A DNA stretch of 64,000 bases from Streptomyces avermitilis MA-4680 = NBRC 14893. Lineage in GTDB: Bacteria > Actinomycetota > Actinomycetes > Streptomycetales > Streptomycetaceae. The notes under the pieces were generated by a model. That model had not been told where the DNA came from, made no database searches, and was given only the letters and a program-made list of their open reading frames with translations. Below are positions 1 through 7,783 of this stretch, piece by piece. Location of the stretch: positions 4,464,001 to 4,528,000 of the forward strand of contig NC_003155.5 in NCBI RefSeq assembly GCF_000009765.2. The letters are read 5' to 3'. A program made the position numbers and the translations under genes. Each line of letters begins with the position of its first letter. The stretch's first letter is position 1.

Positions 1-88
1 CGTAGCGCAGGACGACCGGGACGGTGTCCTGGGCTTCCGGGGCGTCCGAGACGACATGGGCTCGTGCGTACTGTTCGACGACCGACAT
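1..88 (-). CDS. SsgA-like sporulation protein (N-terminal fragment, cut by window edge)
   Basis: Only about 29 codons are visible, starting with ATG at 88 and running off the left edge. The peptide begins MSVVEQYARAHVV and continues to VPVVLRY, which resembles the start of SsgA-like proteins (SALPs), small actinomycete proteins that guide septum placement and wall remodelling in sporulation. A GAGGAG ribosome binding site lies six bases upstream. It is divergent from the metal importer. The family call rests on a short piece remembered from the family, so confidence is limited; the existence of a gene start is firmer. Confidence 0.5.
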   Translation of the reverse strand, partial: MSVVEQYARAHVVSDAPEAQDTVPVVLRY

Positions 89-215
89 CGACAGCTCCTC
101 ACGCTTTGTAACCTAAGCAGAGGCTGTGGGTCCGCTACTTCACTTCTCCAATGTCGCATACTCGGACAATTACGGCTTCGCCCGCCCCGGCCCGCTATTG
201 GTGAGCGCATCGCTC

Positions 216-232
216 TTGCAAGGCATTCGCAA
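216..232 (+). promoter_or_regulatory. Nur-like operator (TTGCAA-N5-TCGCAA)
   Basis: The pseudo-palindrome TTGCAA-GGCAT-TCGCAA lies 20 nt before the GTG start of the fused transporter gene. The published Streptomyces Nur (nickel-responsive Fur-family) box is close to TTGCAA-N5-TTGCAA, so eleven of twelve conserved positions match. I infer nickel repression of the importer operon. No cobalamin riboswitch was recognised in 89-252. Confidence 0.6.
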
Positions 233-252
233 CAAGGCACTATCATCGAACG

Positions 253-1308
253 GTGCATGTGCCTGACGGATTCATCAACGCCCCGGTCTCCGCGGTCTCC
301 GGAGTGGTCGCCGCCGGCGCCATCGCCGTGAGCCTGCGCGGTGCCCGCCGTGAACTGGACGAGCGGACCGCCCCGCTCGCCGGTCTGGTCGCCGCGTTCA
401 TCTTCGCCGTACAGATGCTGAACTTCCCGGTCGCGGCCGGGACCAGCGGACATCTGCTCGGCGGTGCGCTCGCCGCGATACTCGTCGGCCCCTTCACCGG
501 GGTGCTGTGCGTGTCGGTCGTCCTGCTGATGCAGGGGATCCTGTTCGCCGACGGCGGTCTCACCGCGCTCGGCGTCAACATCACCGACATGGCGATCGTC
601 ACGACCGTCGTGTCCTACGCCGTCTTCCGCGGCCTCGTGAAGGTGCTCCCCCGCAAGCGACGCTCCGTCACGGTCGCCGCCTTCGTCTCCGCGCTGCTGT
701 CGGTGCCGGCCGCCGCCGTCGCCTTCACCCTCTTCTACGCGGTCGGCGGCACCACAGACATCGCGATCGGCAAGGTCGCCACCGCCATGATCGGCGTGCA
801 TGTGCTCATCGGCATCGGCGAGGCCGCGATCACCGCCCTCACCGTCGGCGCCGTCATCGCCGTACGGCCGGATCTCGTCCACGGGGCCCGCGGGCTCCAG
901 CAGCGTCTGAAGCTGCGGGTCGGCGGCGATCTGGTGGACGCGCCCGCCGCGCCCGCCGCCCCCGCGACCCCCGTCGCCGCCCGCACCTCGCACCGCAAGG
1001 TGTGGATCACCGGCCTCGTCACCTCCCTCGTCCTCGCCGGGTTCGTCAGCTTCTACGCCTCCGCCAGCCCCGACGGCCTGGAGAAGGTCGCCAAGGACCA
1101 GGGCATCGACGCCAAGGCCAAGAAGCACCACACCGAGGACTCCCCGCTCGCCGGCTACGGCGTCAAGGACGTCTCCGACGCCCGGATCTCCGGCGGTCTC
1201 GCGGGCGTGATCGGCGTCGGCATCACCGTCGTCGCGGGCACCGGCGTCTTCTGGGCCGTCCGCAGGCGGCGCACCGTCGACGCCTCCCCCGTGAACACGA
1301 GCGTCTGA
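253..1308 (+). CDS. ECF nickel/cobalt transporter, fused substrate-binding subunit M and small subunit N
   Basis: This 351-residue membrane protein is the substrate-specific component of an energy-coupling-factor importer for Ni2+ or Co2+. It starts MHVPDGFIN; the N-terminal His and spacing form the metal-binding site typical of CbiM/NikM. Residues about 1-215 are the multi-helix CbiM/NikM domain. Residues about 245-345 are an N-type domain with two membrane helices and the diagnostic SPDGLEKVA motif (PDGLE domain). It starts with GTG and is followed by the Q gene after one base. The operon order MN-Q-O is complete. The Nur-like box just upstream favours nickel (NikMN) over cobalt, but that is inference. 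Confidence 0.9.
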   Translation: MHVPDGFINAPVSAVSGVVAAGAIAVSLRGARRELDERTAPLAGLVAAFIFAVQMLNFPVAAGTSGHLLGGALAAILVGPFTGVLCVSVVLLMQGILFADGGLTALGVNITDMAIVTTVVSYAVFRGLVKVLPRKRRSVTVAAFVSALLSVPAAAVAFTLFYAVGGTTDIAIGKVATAMIGVHVLIGIGEAAITALTVGAVIAVRPDLVHGARGLQQRLKLRVGGDLVDAPAAPAAPATPVAARTSHRKVWITGLVTSLVLAGFVSFYASASPDGLEKVAKDQGIDAKAKKHHTEDSPLAGYGVKDVSDARISGGLAGVIGVGITVVAGTGVFWAVRRRRTVDASPVNTSV

Positions 1309-1309
1309 C

Positions 1310-2071
1310 ATGGGTGCGGGACACGCCCACAAGCTCTACCGGCACGGGCACTCCGCCGTGCACGCCCTGCCCCCGCACACCAAGCTCGCCGCCGCCTTCG
1401 CCTTCGTGGTCGTCGTCGTGTCGACGCCCCGCGAGGCGATGTGGGCGTTCGCGCTGTACGCCGCGCTCCTGGCGGTGGCCGCCCACCGGGCCCGGGTGCC
1501 CGCCCCCTTCCTGCTCAAGCGGCTGCTCATCGAGGTCCCGTTCGTCGCCTTCGCCGTGCTCATGCCGTTCGTGGCGGAGGGCGAGCGGGTCGACGTGCTG
1601 GGACTCTCGCTGAGCGTCAACGGCCTGTGGGGCGCCTGGAACGTGCTGGCCAAGGGAACCCTGGGCGTCGCCGCCTCGGTCCTGCTCGCCTCCACCACCG
1701 AACTGCGCGAACTGCTGCTCGGACTCCAGCGGCTCAGGCTCCCGCCGCTCCTCGTGCAGATCGCGTCCTTCATGATCCGCTACGGGGACGTCATCACGGA
1801 CGAGATGCGGCGGATGCGGATCGCCCGGGAGTCCCGCGGGTTCGAGGCGCGCGGGATCCGGCACTGGGGCGTGCTCGCCAAGTCCGCGGGGGCACTGTTC
1901 ATCCGCTCCTACGAGCGCGGGGAACGCGTCCATCTCGCCATGGTCAGCCGGGGGTACGCCGGTTCGATGCCGGTCATCGACGAGGTGACCGCTTCCCGGG
2001 CACAGTGGTCGTACGCCCTCGCCCTCCCCTTCGCCGCCCTTGTCGTATGCCTGCTCGGATGGACGCTGTGA
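1310..2071 (+). CDS. ECF transporter transmembrane protein CbiQ/NikQ
   Basis: This 253-residue integral membrane protein is the T component that couples the M-N metal-binding unit to the ATPase. It has the family helices and the conserved cytoplasmic signatures, with RESRGF around residue 166 and SRGYAG near residue 215, the Ala-Arg-Gly-type loops that contact the ATPase. ATG at 1310 lies one base after the stop of the MN gene, and its stop overlaps the start region of the ATPase gene, so the three are translated as one coupled operon. Confidence 0.9.
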   Translation: MGAGHAHKLYRHGHSAVHALPPHTKLAAAFAFVVVVVSTPREAMWAFALYAALLAVAAHRARVPAPFLLKRLLIEVPFVAFAVLMPFVAEGERVDVLGLSLSVNGLWGAWNVLAKGTLGVAASVLLASTTELRELLLGLQRLRLPPLLVQIASFMIRYGDVITDEMRRMRIARESRGFEARGIRHWGVLAKSAGALFIRSYERGERVHLAMVSRGYAGSMPVIDEVTASRAQWSYALALPFAALVVCLLGWTL

Positions 2072-2874
2072 CCTCTCCCGAACCTGTGAACTCCCCCGCG
2101 CCCGTGGGCTCCCCCGCGCCCGTGAGCGCGCCCTCCCTGGACGTGGCCGGCCTCGCCTTCGCCTACCCCGACGGCCACCAGGCTCTCTTCGGCGTGGACT
2201 TCCGCGTCGAACGAGGTGAACGCGTCGCCCTGCTCGGGCCGAACGGCGCCGGCAAGACCACCCTCGTGCTCCACCTCAACGGCATCCTCACCGGCGGGGC
2301 GGGGACCGTGACGGTGGCCGGGCTGCCGGTGGGCAAGCGGCACATGGCCCAGATCCGGCGCAAGGTCGGGATCGTCTTCCAGGACCCGGACGACCAGCTG
2401 TTCATGCCGACGGTCCGGGAGGACGTGGCCTTCGGACCGGCGGCCGCCGGGCTGACCGGCGCGGAGCTGGAAGCCCGGGTGGACCGGGCCCTCGACCAGG
2501 TCGGCATGGCCGAGTTCAAGGGCCGCCCGCCGCACCACCTCTCGTTCGGACAGCGGCGCCGGGTGGCCGTGGCGACCGTGCTCGCGATGGAGCCGGAGAT
2601 CCTCGTCCTCGACGAGCCGTCCTCCAACCTCGACCCCGCCTCACGCCGCGAACTCGCCGACATCCTGCGGTCGCTGGACGTCACCGTGCTCATGGTCACG
2701 CACGACCTCCCGTACGCCCTGGAGCTGTGCCCGCGTTCGCTGATCCTGAGCGAGGGCGTGATCGCGGCGGACGGCAGGACGGGCGAGCTGCTCGCGGACG
2801 ACACGCTGATGCGGGCCCACCGTCTGGAGTTGCCCTTCGGCTTCGACCCGCGCTCCGTGACAATGGGCGCGTGA
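2059..2874 (+). CDS. ECF transporter ATPase CbiO/NikO
   Basis: This protein of about 271 residues is the ABC ATPase of the nickel/cobalt importer. Visible motifs are Walker A GPNGAGKTT, Q-loop VFQDPDDQLF (the DPDDQ form is typical of ECF ATPases), signature LSFGQRRRVA, and Walker B ILVLDEPSSNLD followed by the switch His in MVTHD. The first about 30 residues are a Pro/Ser/Val repeat (SPAPV) not needed for the fold. ATG 2059 overlaps the Q gene by 13 bases; GTG 2068, which overlaps the Q stop as GTGA, is an equally good start. The 3' end overlaps ohrR by GTGA. Confidence 0.9.
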   Translation: MDAVTSPEPVNSPAPVGSPAPVSAPSLDVAGLAFAYPDGHQALFGVDFRVERGERVALLGPNGAGKTTLVLHLNGILTGGAGTVTVAGLPVGKRHMAQIRRKVGIVFQDPDDQLFMPTVREDVAFGPAAAGLTGAELEARVDRALDQVGMAEFKGRPPHHLSFGQRRRVAVATVLAMEPEILVLDEPSSNLDPASRRELADILRSLDVTVLMVTHDLPYALELCPRSLILSEGVIAADGRTGELLADDTLMRAHRLELPFGFDPRSVTMGA

Positions 2875-3332
2875 CGAATCAAGAGAACACCGGGTCACTG
2901 CTGCTCGACGATCAGCTGTGCTTCGCGCTGTACGCGGCCCAGCGCGCCGTGACCGCCGCGTACCGCCCGCTTCTCGACGAACTCGGGCTGACGTATCCGC
3001 AGTATCTGGTGCTCCTGGTCCTGTGGGAGCGCGGCGAGACGACGGTCAAGGAGCTGGCGGCCGCGCTGCGGCTCGACTACGGCACGGTGTCGCCGCTGCT
3101 GAAGCGGCTGGAGTCGGCGGGTCTGGTCAGCCGGGAGCGCTCGGCGCGCGACGAGCGGTCGGTGCTCGTGGCGGTCACCGGGCGGGGCGAGGAGCTGCGG
3201 GAGCGCGCGGCGCATGTGCCGCAGGCGCTGCTGGCGGCGACCGGACTGCGCGGGGGCGAGGTGGCAGCGCTGCGGGAAGAGCTGTGGCGGCTGGCCGAAC
3301 GGGCGGAGTCGGCGGCGGCACAGAGCCGCTGA
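2871..3332 (+). CDS. ohrR: OhrR-like MarR-family organic peroxide sensor
   Basis: This 153-residue winged-helix repressor has the reactive N-terminal cysteine of OhrR in DDQLCFALYAAQR (about residue 15), and the following PLLDELGLTYPQYLVL block is the OhrR hallmark. The peroxide-reactive Cys is oxidised by organic hydroperoxides, releasing DNA. The GTG start overlaps the stop of the nickel ATPase gene (GTGA), so ohrR is at least partly co-transcribed with a metal importer. The target gene ohr follows 154 bp downstream on the same strand. A perfect palindrome at 3413-3422 is the likely operator. Confidence 0.88.
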   Translation: MTNQENTGSLLLDDQLCFALYAAQRAVTAAYRPLLDELGLTYPQYLVLLVLWERGETTVKELAAALRLDYGTVSPLLKRLESAGLVSRERSARDERSVLVAVTGRGEELRERAAHVPQALLAATGLRGGEVAALREELWRLAERAESAAAQSR

Positions 3333-3344
3333 CCTGACCCGCCC

Positions 3345-3373
3345 GCAACCTGCCGCGGGTTACCCGCGGTTGC
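3345..3373 (+). terminator. Hairpin after the nickel importer-ohrR operon
   Basis: CCGCGGGT, a single T, then ACCCGCGG form a perfect 8-bp stem at 3353-3369, extended outward by GCAA/TTGC with a small bulge. There is no U-tract, as is usual in high-GC genomes. It sits 20 nt after the ohrR stop. Confidence 0.6.
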
Positions 3374-3412
3374 CGACCCCTGACCGCGAACGGGCGCCTA
3401 CCGGCCGGTACC

Positions 3413-3422
3413 TTGTGCACAA
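3413..3422. promoter_or_regulatory. Probable OhrR operator
   Basis: The perfect palindrome TTGTGCACAA lies in the 154-bp gap between ohrR and ohr, in a locally AT-richer stretch about 65 nt before the ohr start. A second imperfect half (TTGCGCAC) follows 6 nt later. Position and symmetry suit a MarR-family dimer controlling ohr. This is inference from location. Confidence 0.5.
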
Positions 3423-3486
3423 TGTACTTGCGCACTTCGGTGTTGCCGTAGTTCGTCACGTTGTCCGCCCTGGGGGAGGCCCTGCC

Positions 3487-3933
3487 ATGATCGACGGTGC
3501 CGCTGTCGACACCCGCCCGACGAAGATCATGTACGTCGCCGAGGCCACCGCACACGGCGGCCGCGACGGCTACGTCACCAGCCAGGACGGCCGGCTGGAG
3601 CTGAAGGTCGCGATGCCGCCGGCGCTCGGCGGGAACGGCGACGGCACGAACCCGGAGCAGCTGTTCGCGGCCGGATACAGCGCCTGCTTCCACAACGCGC
3701 TGGTGCTGGTCGGCCGCCGCGAGGGCTACGACCTGTCCGGCTCCACGGTCGCCGCGAAGGTCGGCATCGGCCCCAACAAGCAGCGCGGTTACGGCCTCGC
3801 GGTCGCCCTCAGCGTGTCCCTGCCGGTGGTGGACCAGGACCTGGCGACGAAGCTCGTGGACGCGGCCCACGAGGTCTGCCCGTACTCGAACGCGACCCGC
3901 GGCAACATCGAGGTCACGATCGTGCTGGGCTAG
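3487..3933 (+). CDS. ohr: Organic hydroperoxide resistance protein Ohr
   Basis: This 148-residue thiol peroxidase of the Ohr/OsmC fold reduces organic hydroperoxides in the cytoplasm, usually with lipoyl-protein electrons. Both catalytic cysteines are present in their family contexts: GYSACFHNAL and EVCPYSNATRGN. The Ohr-type Arg is likely the one in the GRRE region. ATG 3487 has a GGGGGAGG ribosome binding site. The gene sits downstream of ohrR, the usual regulator-target pair. Confidence 0.95.
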   Translation: MIDGAAVDTRPTKIMYVAEATAHGGRDGYVTSQDGRLELKVAMPPALGGNGDGTNPEQLFAAGYSACFHNALVLVGRREGYDLSGSTVAAKVGIGPNKQRGYGLAVALSVSLPVVDQDLATKLVDAAHEVCPYSNATRGNIEVTIVLG

Positions 3934-4006
3934 GCACGGCTCAGGAATCGCCGGGGACGGGTGTGTGTTGCATCCACTGTCGTTGAACGGTGGAAGGAGC
4001 ACGGGC

Positions 4007-5167
4007 GTGGATGTGAACGGCACGGTGGCCGAGGGCTTCGAGCCGGTCAGGGACGCGTTCGCGCGGAACTTCGAGACGCTCGGGGAGCGGGGCGCGGCCG
4101 TCGCCGTGTACCGGGACGGGCGCAGGGTCGTCGATCTGTGGGGCGGCACCCGGGACGTCGACGGTACGGCGGGCTGGGAGCGGGGGACCGCGCAGATCGT
4201 GCGCTCGGCGACCAAGGGTGTCGCCGCGGCCGTCCTGCTGATGCTCGCCGAGCGCGGGGAGCTGGACCTGGACGCTCCGGTGGGCCACTACTGGCCGGAG
4301 TTCAAGGCGCAGCACAAGGAACGGACGCTCGTCAGCCATGTTCTGTCGCACCGCGCCGGGGTCCCGGTCCTCGACCGCCCGCTGACGCCCGCCGAGGCCG
4401 CGGACCCGGACCTCGGCGCCGCCGCGGTGGCCGCGCAGGCGCCCGCCTGGGAGCCGGGTACGGACCACGGCTATCACGCACAGACGTACAGCTGGCTGAC
4501 GGGCGAGCTGGTCCGCCGGGTCACGGGCCGCGGGATCGGCGAGTGGATCGCGGCGGAGATCGCCGGGCCGCTGGGTCTCGACCTGTGGGTCGGGCTGCCG
4601 GCGGCGCGGGCCCACCGGGTCGGCCGGGGCGGACAGACCGAGGCTCCGGCGGCGGACGGCGCCCTGCGCACCCGCCCCAAGCGCGCGGTCGCTCAGGCGT
4701 ACGCGGACCCCTCCTCCCTCACCCGCCGGGCCTTCGCCGCGATCACCCCGCTCCCGGACGAGAACGACCCCGGCTACCGCGCCGCCGTCCTCCCCGCCTC
4801 CAACGGCATCGCGACGGCGGACGCTCTGGCCCGCTTCTACGCGGCGCTGACCGGCGAGGTGGACGGCGTACGGCTGTGGCGGCCGGAGACGGTCGCCCTG
4901 GCCCGCGCGGAGCGGTCCGCGGGCCCCGACCGTGTCCTGGTCGTGAACACCCGCTTCGGCCTCGGTCACATGCTGCACGGCAGCGCGTCCCCGCTGCTGT
5001 CCCCGGCCTCCTTCGGCCACCCGGGCCGTGGCGGCCCCCTCGGCTTCGCCGACCCCGAGTCGGGCATAGCGTTCGGCTATGTGACGAACGGCTACCGCAC
5101 GAGCGTCACGGCGGACCCGCGGGCGCAGGCACTGGTACGGGCGGTACGGGCGGCCCTGGGGAACTGA
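4007..5167 (+). CDS. Serine hydrolase of the beta-lactamase/EstB family
   Basis: This cytoplasmic protein of about 386 residues has the class C beta-lactamase/PBP fold (PF00144). The nucleophile motif SxxK is SATK (about residue 77) and the second-motif tyrosine lies in the YHAQTYSW region. No signal peptide is visible, which favours an esterase of the EstB type over a secreted beta-lactamase. GTG 4007 has a strong AAGGAG site eight bases upstream; an upstream in-frame GTG at 3965 lacks one. The true substrate cannot be told from sequence. Confidence 0.8.
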   Translation: MDVNGTVAEGFEPVRDAFARNFETLGERGAAVAVYRDGRRVVDLWGGTRDVDGTAGWERGTAQIVRSATKGVAAAVLLMLAERGELDLDAPVGHYWPEFKAQHKERTLVSHVLSHRAGVPVLDRPLTPAEAADPDLGAAAVAAQAPAWEPGTDHGYHAQTYSWLTGELVRRVTGRGIGEWIAAEIAGPLGLDLWVGLPAARAHRVGRGGQTEAPAADGALRTRPKRAVAQAYADPSSLTRRAFAAITPLPDENDPGYRAAVLPASNGIATADALARFYAALTGEVDGVRLWRPETVALARAERSAGPDRVLVVNTRFGLGHMLHGSASPLLSPASFGHPGRGGPLGFADPESGIAFGYVTNGYRTSVTADPRAQALVRAVRAALGN

Positions 5168-5211
5168 GCGTCACCGGGACCGGGTTCGCGTCACCGGGAC
5201 CGGGGTTCGCG
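5168..5211. repeat. Two-copy 21-bp tandem repeat between convergent genes
   Basis: The unit GCGTCACCGGGACCGGG-TTC occurs twice in a row, the second copy with one extra G. It fills the gap between the stop of the serine hydrolase gene and the stop of the DUF1876 gene. No strong hairpin is evident. Confidence 0.7.
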
Positions 5212-5487
5212 TTACTGGGTCAACGGATGCGACGTCCGCCCCGACGCGCCGTCGATCTCGTCGTGCGCCTTGGTCAGTAGCTGCATCGCCAGCTCGTTCA
5301 GCGCCCGCGCCGCCGCGATCTCCTCGCCGACGCGCGGCTGATTCTCGTCGGAACGGTGACGGCTCGCGTAGCCGTGCGCCCGTACTTCGCTCCCGTCGGG
5401 AAGCCGTACGAGGGCCGCCGCGCGGGTGCGCTGGTCGTCCTCCTGGAATTCCAGCTCGACATGCCATCCCACAATGGTGTGCGTCAT
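5212..5487 (-). CDS. DUF1876 domain protein
   Basis: This 91-residue protein begins MTHTIVGWHVELEFQEDD and has the compact alpha/beta pattern of DUF1876, a small actinobacterial family with a double-stranded-RNA-binding-like fold and no firmly assigned role. Conserved features are the strand with LPDGSEVRAHG and the Arg/His-rich centre (ASRHRSDENQPRVGEEIAAARAL is the family core). ATG 5487 has an ideal GGAGGTGATC site. It is a single gene, convergent with the serine hydrolase. Confidence 0.8.
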   Translation of the reverse strand: MTHTIVGWHVELEFQEDDQRTRAAALVRLPDGSEVRAHGYASRHRSDENQPRVGEEIAAARALNELAMQLLTKAHDEIDGASGRTSHPLTQ

Positions 5488-5585
5488 GACGATCACCTCC
5501 GGAACCGGTAATTCCAGAGTGCTCCTCGGGTGGCGTCCGGCGCCAGCGCGGGCCCGAGCCGGTGGCCGCGGGCGAGTACGCGCGG

Positions 5586-6431
5586 TCAGCCCGCGTGCAG
5601 CATCAGGCCGATCCCGACGACCAGCAGGCCGGCCGCCGCGATCCGCGGCGCCCCGAAGCGCTCCTTGAAGAAGACCGCCCCGATCGCCGCGCCCACGATG
5701 ATCGAGGACTCGCGCAGGGCGGCGATGGGCGCCAGTTCGGCCCGGGTCTGGGCCCACAGGACCAGGGCGTACGCCGCCACGGACAGCGCCGCGCCGACGA
5801 GGCCGAGCCCGGCGACCGGCCGCAGCAGCCCCACCGCCGCACCGCGCCAGCGGTACAGCGCGTACGCCGGGATCACCACGCCCTGGATCGCCATCAGCCA
5901 CGCGATGTACCCGAACGACGAGCCCGAGGCGCGCACTCCGAGGCCGTCCACCACGGTGTACGCCGCTATGGTCAGCCCCGTCGCCAGTGCCGCGCCGATC
6001 GCCGCCCAGTTCGGGCGGCGCCCGCGCAGGCCCCACAGCGCCACACCCGTCAGCCCCGCGCACGACACGACGACGCCCGCCGCCGCCCAGCCGTCCGGCA
6101 CCTCGTGCGCGAAGACCGCCGCCAGCACCGTGACGACGAGCGGGGCGGTGCCGCGCGCGATGGGGTAGGCCTGGCCGAAGTCGCCCAGCCGGAACGATCG
6201 CATCAGCAGCGCGTAGTAGGCGATGTGGATGGCGCAGGAGATCAGCAGATACGGCCACGACCCGCCCGCCGGGAGCGCCGCGAACGGGATCGCCGCGAGG
6301 CCGATCAGCATGCCGCCGCCCGAGATCAGCGTAAATCCGACCAGCTTGTCCGTGACGCGGTGGGCGATCGCGTTCCAGCTCGCGTGGGTGACCGCGGCGA
6401 GCAGGACGGCCGCCGTGACGGCCGGGGTCAC
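5586..6431 (-). CDS. EamA/DMT-family permease
   Basis: This 281-residue integral membrane protein has ten predicted helices in two five-helix EamA repeats, the second starting near PNWAAIGAALATGL. Family signatures include YPIARGTAPLVV in the first half and RESSIIVGAAIGAVFFKERF in the second. Drug/metabolite transporters export or exchange small metabolites; the substrate is unknown. GTG 6431 overlaps the stop of the upstream deacylase gene as GTGA, so the two are co-translated. Confidence 0.85.
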   Translation of the reverse strand: MTPAVTAAVLLAAVTHASWNAIAHRVTDKLVGFTLISGGGMLIGLAAIPFAALPAGGSWPYLLISCAIHIAYYALLMRSFRLGDFGQAYPIARGTAPLVVTVLAAVFAHEVPDGWAAAGVVVSCAGLTGVALWGLRGRRPNWAAIGAALATGLTIAAYTVVDGLGVRASGSSFGYIAWLMAIQGVVIPAYALYRWRGAAVGLLRPVAGLGLVGAALSVAAYALVLWAQTRAELAPIAALRESSIIVGAAIGAVFFKERFGAPRIAAAGLLVVGIGLMLHAG

Positions 6432-6946
6432 GCGGTGCGCTCGCGCACGTCCACCAGGGCGGCCCCCGCGTGGGCGATCAGGGCCTCGGGCTCCATCGGG
6501 AACACGGCGTAGGGGGTCCCGGCGGCGGCCCACACCGTGTCGTGCTCCAGCAGCGAACGGTCCGCGAGGACGCGGGTCCTCGTGCGGTGCCCGAAGGGCG
6601 GGACGCCGCCGATCGCGTACCCGGTCGTCTCCCGCACGAGGTCGGCCTTGGCTCGCGTGACCTTCGCGGCGCAGAGCTCCCGCCGGACGAGCTCCACGTC
6701 GACGCGCGACGCCCCGTCCATGAGGACGAGCACCGGCACCCCGTCCGCCGCGAAGATCAGCGACTTGCAGATCTGGTCCAGCTCGCAGCCGATCGCGGCG
6801 GCGGCCTCGGCGGCGGTGCGGGTGCCGTCCGGGAACCGCCGGATCCGTGTCTGCAGGTCACCGAGCCCCATCTCGCGCAGGGCCTCGGTGAATCGGGGGT
6901 GGGCGCCGGAGTCTTCCGTGCCTTCGGTGGCAGTCGACGTCGTCAT
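6428..6946 (-). CDS. YbaK/EbsC-family aminoacyl-tRNA deacylase
   Basis: This 172-residue protein has the YbaK/ProX fold. The conserved catalytic lysine is in QICKSLIF (about residue 60), followed by the strand VPVLVLMDG and the GGVPPFGH motif typical of Cys-tRNAPro/Pro-tRNA editing proteins. It clears mischarged tRNA in trans in the cytoplasm. ATG 6946 is chosen because upstream residues do not belong to the fold; its ribosome site is weak. It is coupled to the downstream EamA gene. Confidence 0.85.
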   Translation of the reverse strand: MTTSTATEGTEDSGAHPRFTEALREMGLGDLQTRIRRFPDGTRTAAEAAAAIGCELDQICKSLIFAADGVPVLVLMDGASRVDVELVRRELCAAKVTRAKADLVRETTGYAIGGVPPFGHRTRTRVLADRSLLEHDTVWAAAGTPYAVFPMEPEALIAHAGAALVDVRERTA

Positions 6947-7010
6947 GCACGGCACGCTAGCGGTGCGTGTACCGGGCACGCGAACGGGTTCCTCGCGCGG
7001 AGCCCGCCGG

Positions 7011-7199
7011 TCACTTCCCGGACACGTACGCGAGGAAGCCGGTCCAGGTGGCGGGCGTCAGGGTGAGATGGGGGGTGTGGGGGGTCTTGGAGTCGCGGAT
7101 GTGGATCGTGGCGGGGGTCGTGGCTATTTCGACGCAGTCACTTGGGTTGCTGCTGTCGCTGTAGCTGCTCTTGAACCAGTGGAGTTCCGAGGTGCTCAT
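7011..7199 (-). CDS. DUF397 domain protein
   Basis: This 62-residue protein starts MSTSELHWFKSSYSDSS, the diagnostic DUF397 opening, followed by CVEIA and HIRDSKTP. DUF397 proteins are small partners of Scr1/DUF5753-type Xre regulators in streptomycetes and often modulate their activity. ATG 7199 overlaps the stop of the adjacent DUF5753 gene as ATGA. Since the partner has lost its DNA-binding half, this gene may be an orphan. Confidence 0.92.
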   Translation of the reverse strand: MSTSELHWFKSSYSDSSNPSDCVEIATTPATIHIRDSKTPHTPHLTLTPATWTGFLAYVSGK

Positions 7200-7782
7200 A
7201 ATTCCCCCAGCGCTTGCTCGATGAAGTCCAGCGACTCCCCTGGCGAGAGAGCCTGCGCCCGGATGATGCCATACCGCAGTTCGAGGATCCGGAGCTGCCT
7301 CGGGTCGGAGACCGGCCGTCCGCCGAACTCGTCGTCGGTGCGCCCGGCTCCCGTGCCGTCCGCGAACTTCAGTACCTGGATCCGACCGCCCGTACCCGGG
7401 TGCTCCGCGCGTGCGGTCGGCATCACTTGGAGTTCGACGTTCGGCAACCGGGCGACCTCCAGGAGGTGTTCCAGCTGTCGGCTCAGCACCATTTTCCCCC
7501 CGACCGGACGTTCGAGCGTCACCTGCTCCTGAACAAAGCTGAGTTCGGGACCCGACTCCTTTTCCAGGATGGACTGACGAGCCATCCGTGCGGCCAACGC
7601 CCGCTCCATCTCGCCCGCCGACAGCTTGGGCCGCCGTGTCCCCAGCAGCGCCCGTGCGTACTCCGGCGTCTGCAACAGCCCGTGGAGGTTGTGGTTGCCG
7701 TACAGCTGAAGCTCAACCGCACGCTCCTCCAGCTGCGCCAGCTCGCGCACCTTCTTCGGATACCGGGCCTTCTCCAGACGGT
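7196..7782 (-). pseudogene. DUF5753 (Scr1-like) regulator, 5' half deleted
   Basis: About 195 codons encode only the C-terminal DUF5753 domain: KARYPKKVRELAQ, then HGLLQTPEYARALLG, FVQEQVTLERPVGG and RYGIIRAQALSPGES to the stop. The expected N-terminal Xre helix-turn-helix is absent. Upstream of about 7782 the same frame reads antisense to another truncated gene. The loss of the DNA-binding domain and promoter makes function unlikely. Family knowledge: intact relatives are about 260-290 residues. Confidence 0.8.
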
Positions 7783-7783
7783 G

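Noticed and set aside
89..252. Cobalamin riboswitch before the metal importer
   Set aside because: The 164-bp gap has no B12-box-like conserved core and is short for the full aptamer; a Nur-like box explains regulation better.
4007..5167. Beta-lactamase resistance gene linked to the cluster
   Set aside because: No signal peptide, far from the cluster, and the EstB-like family is mostly esterases.
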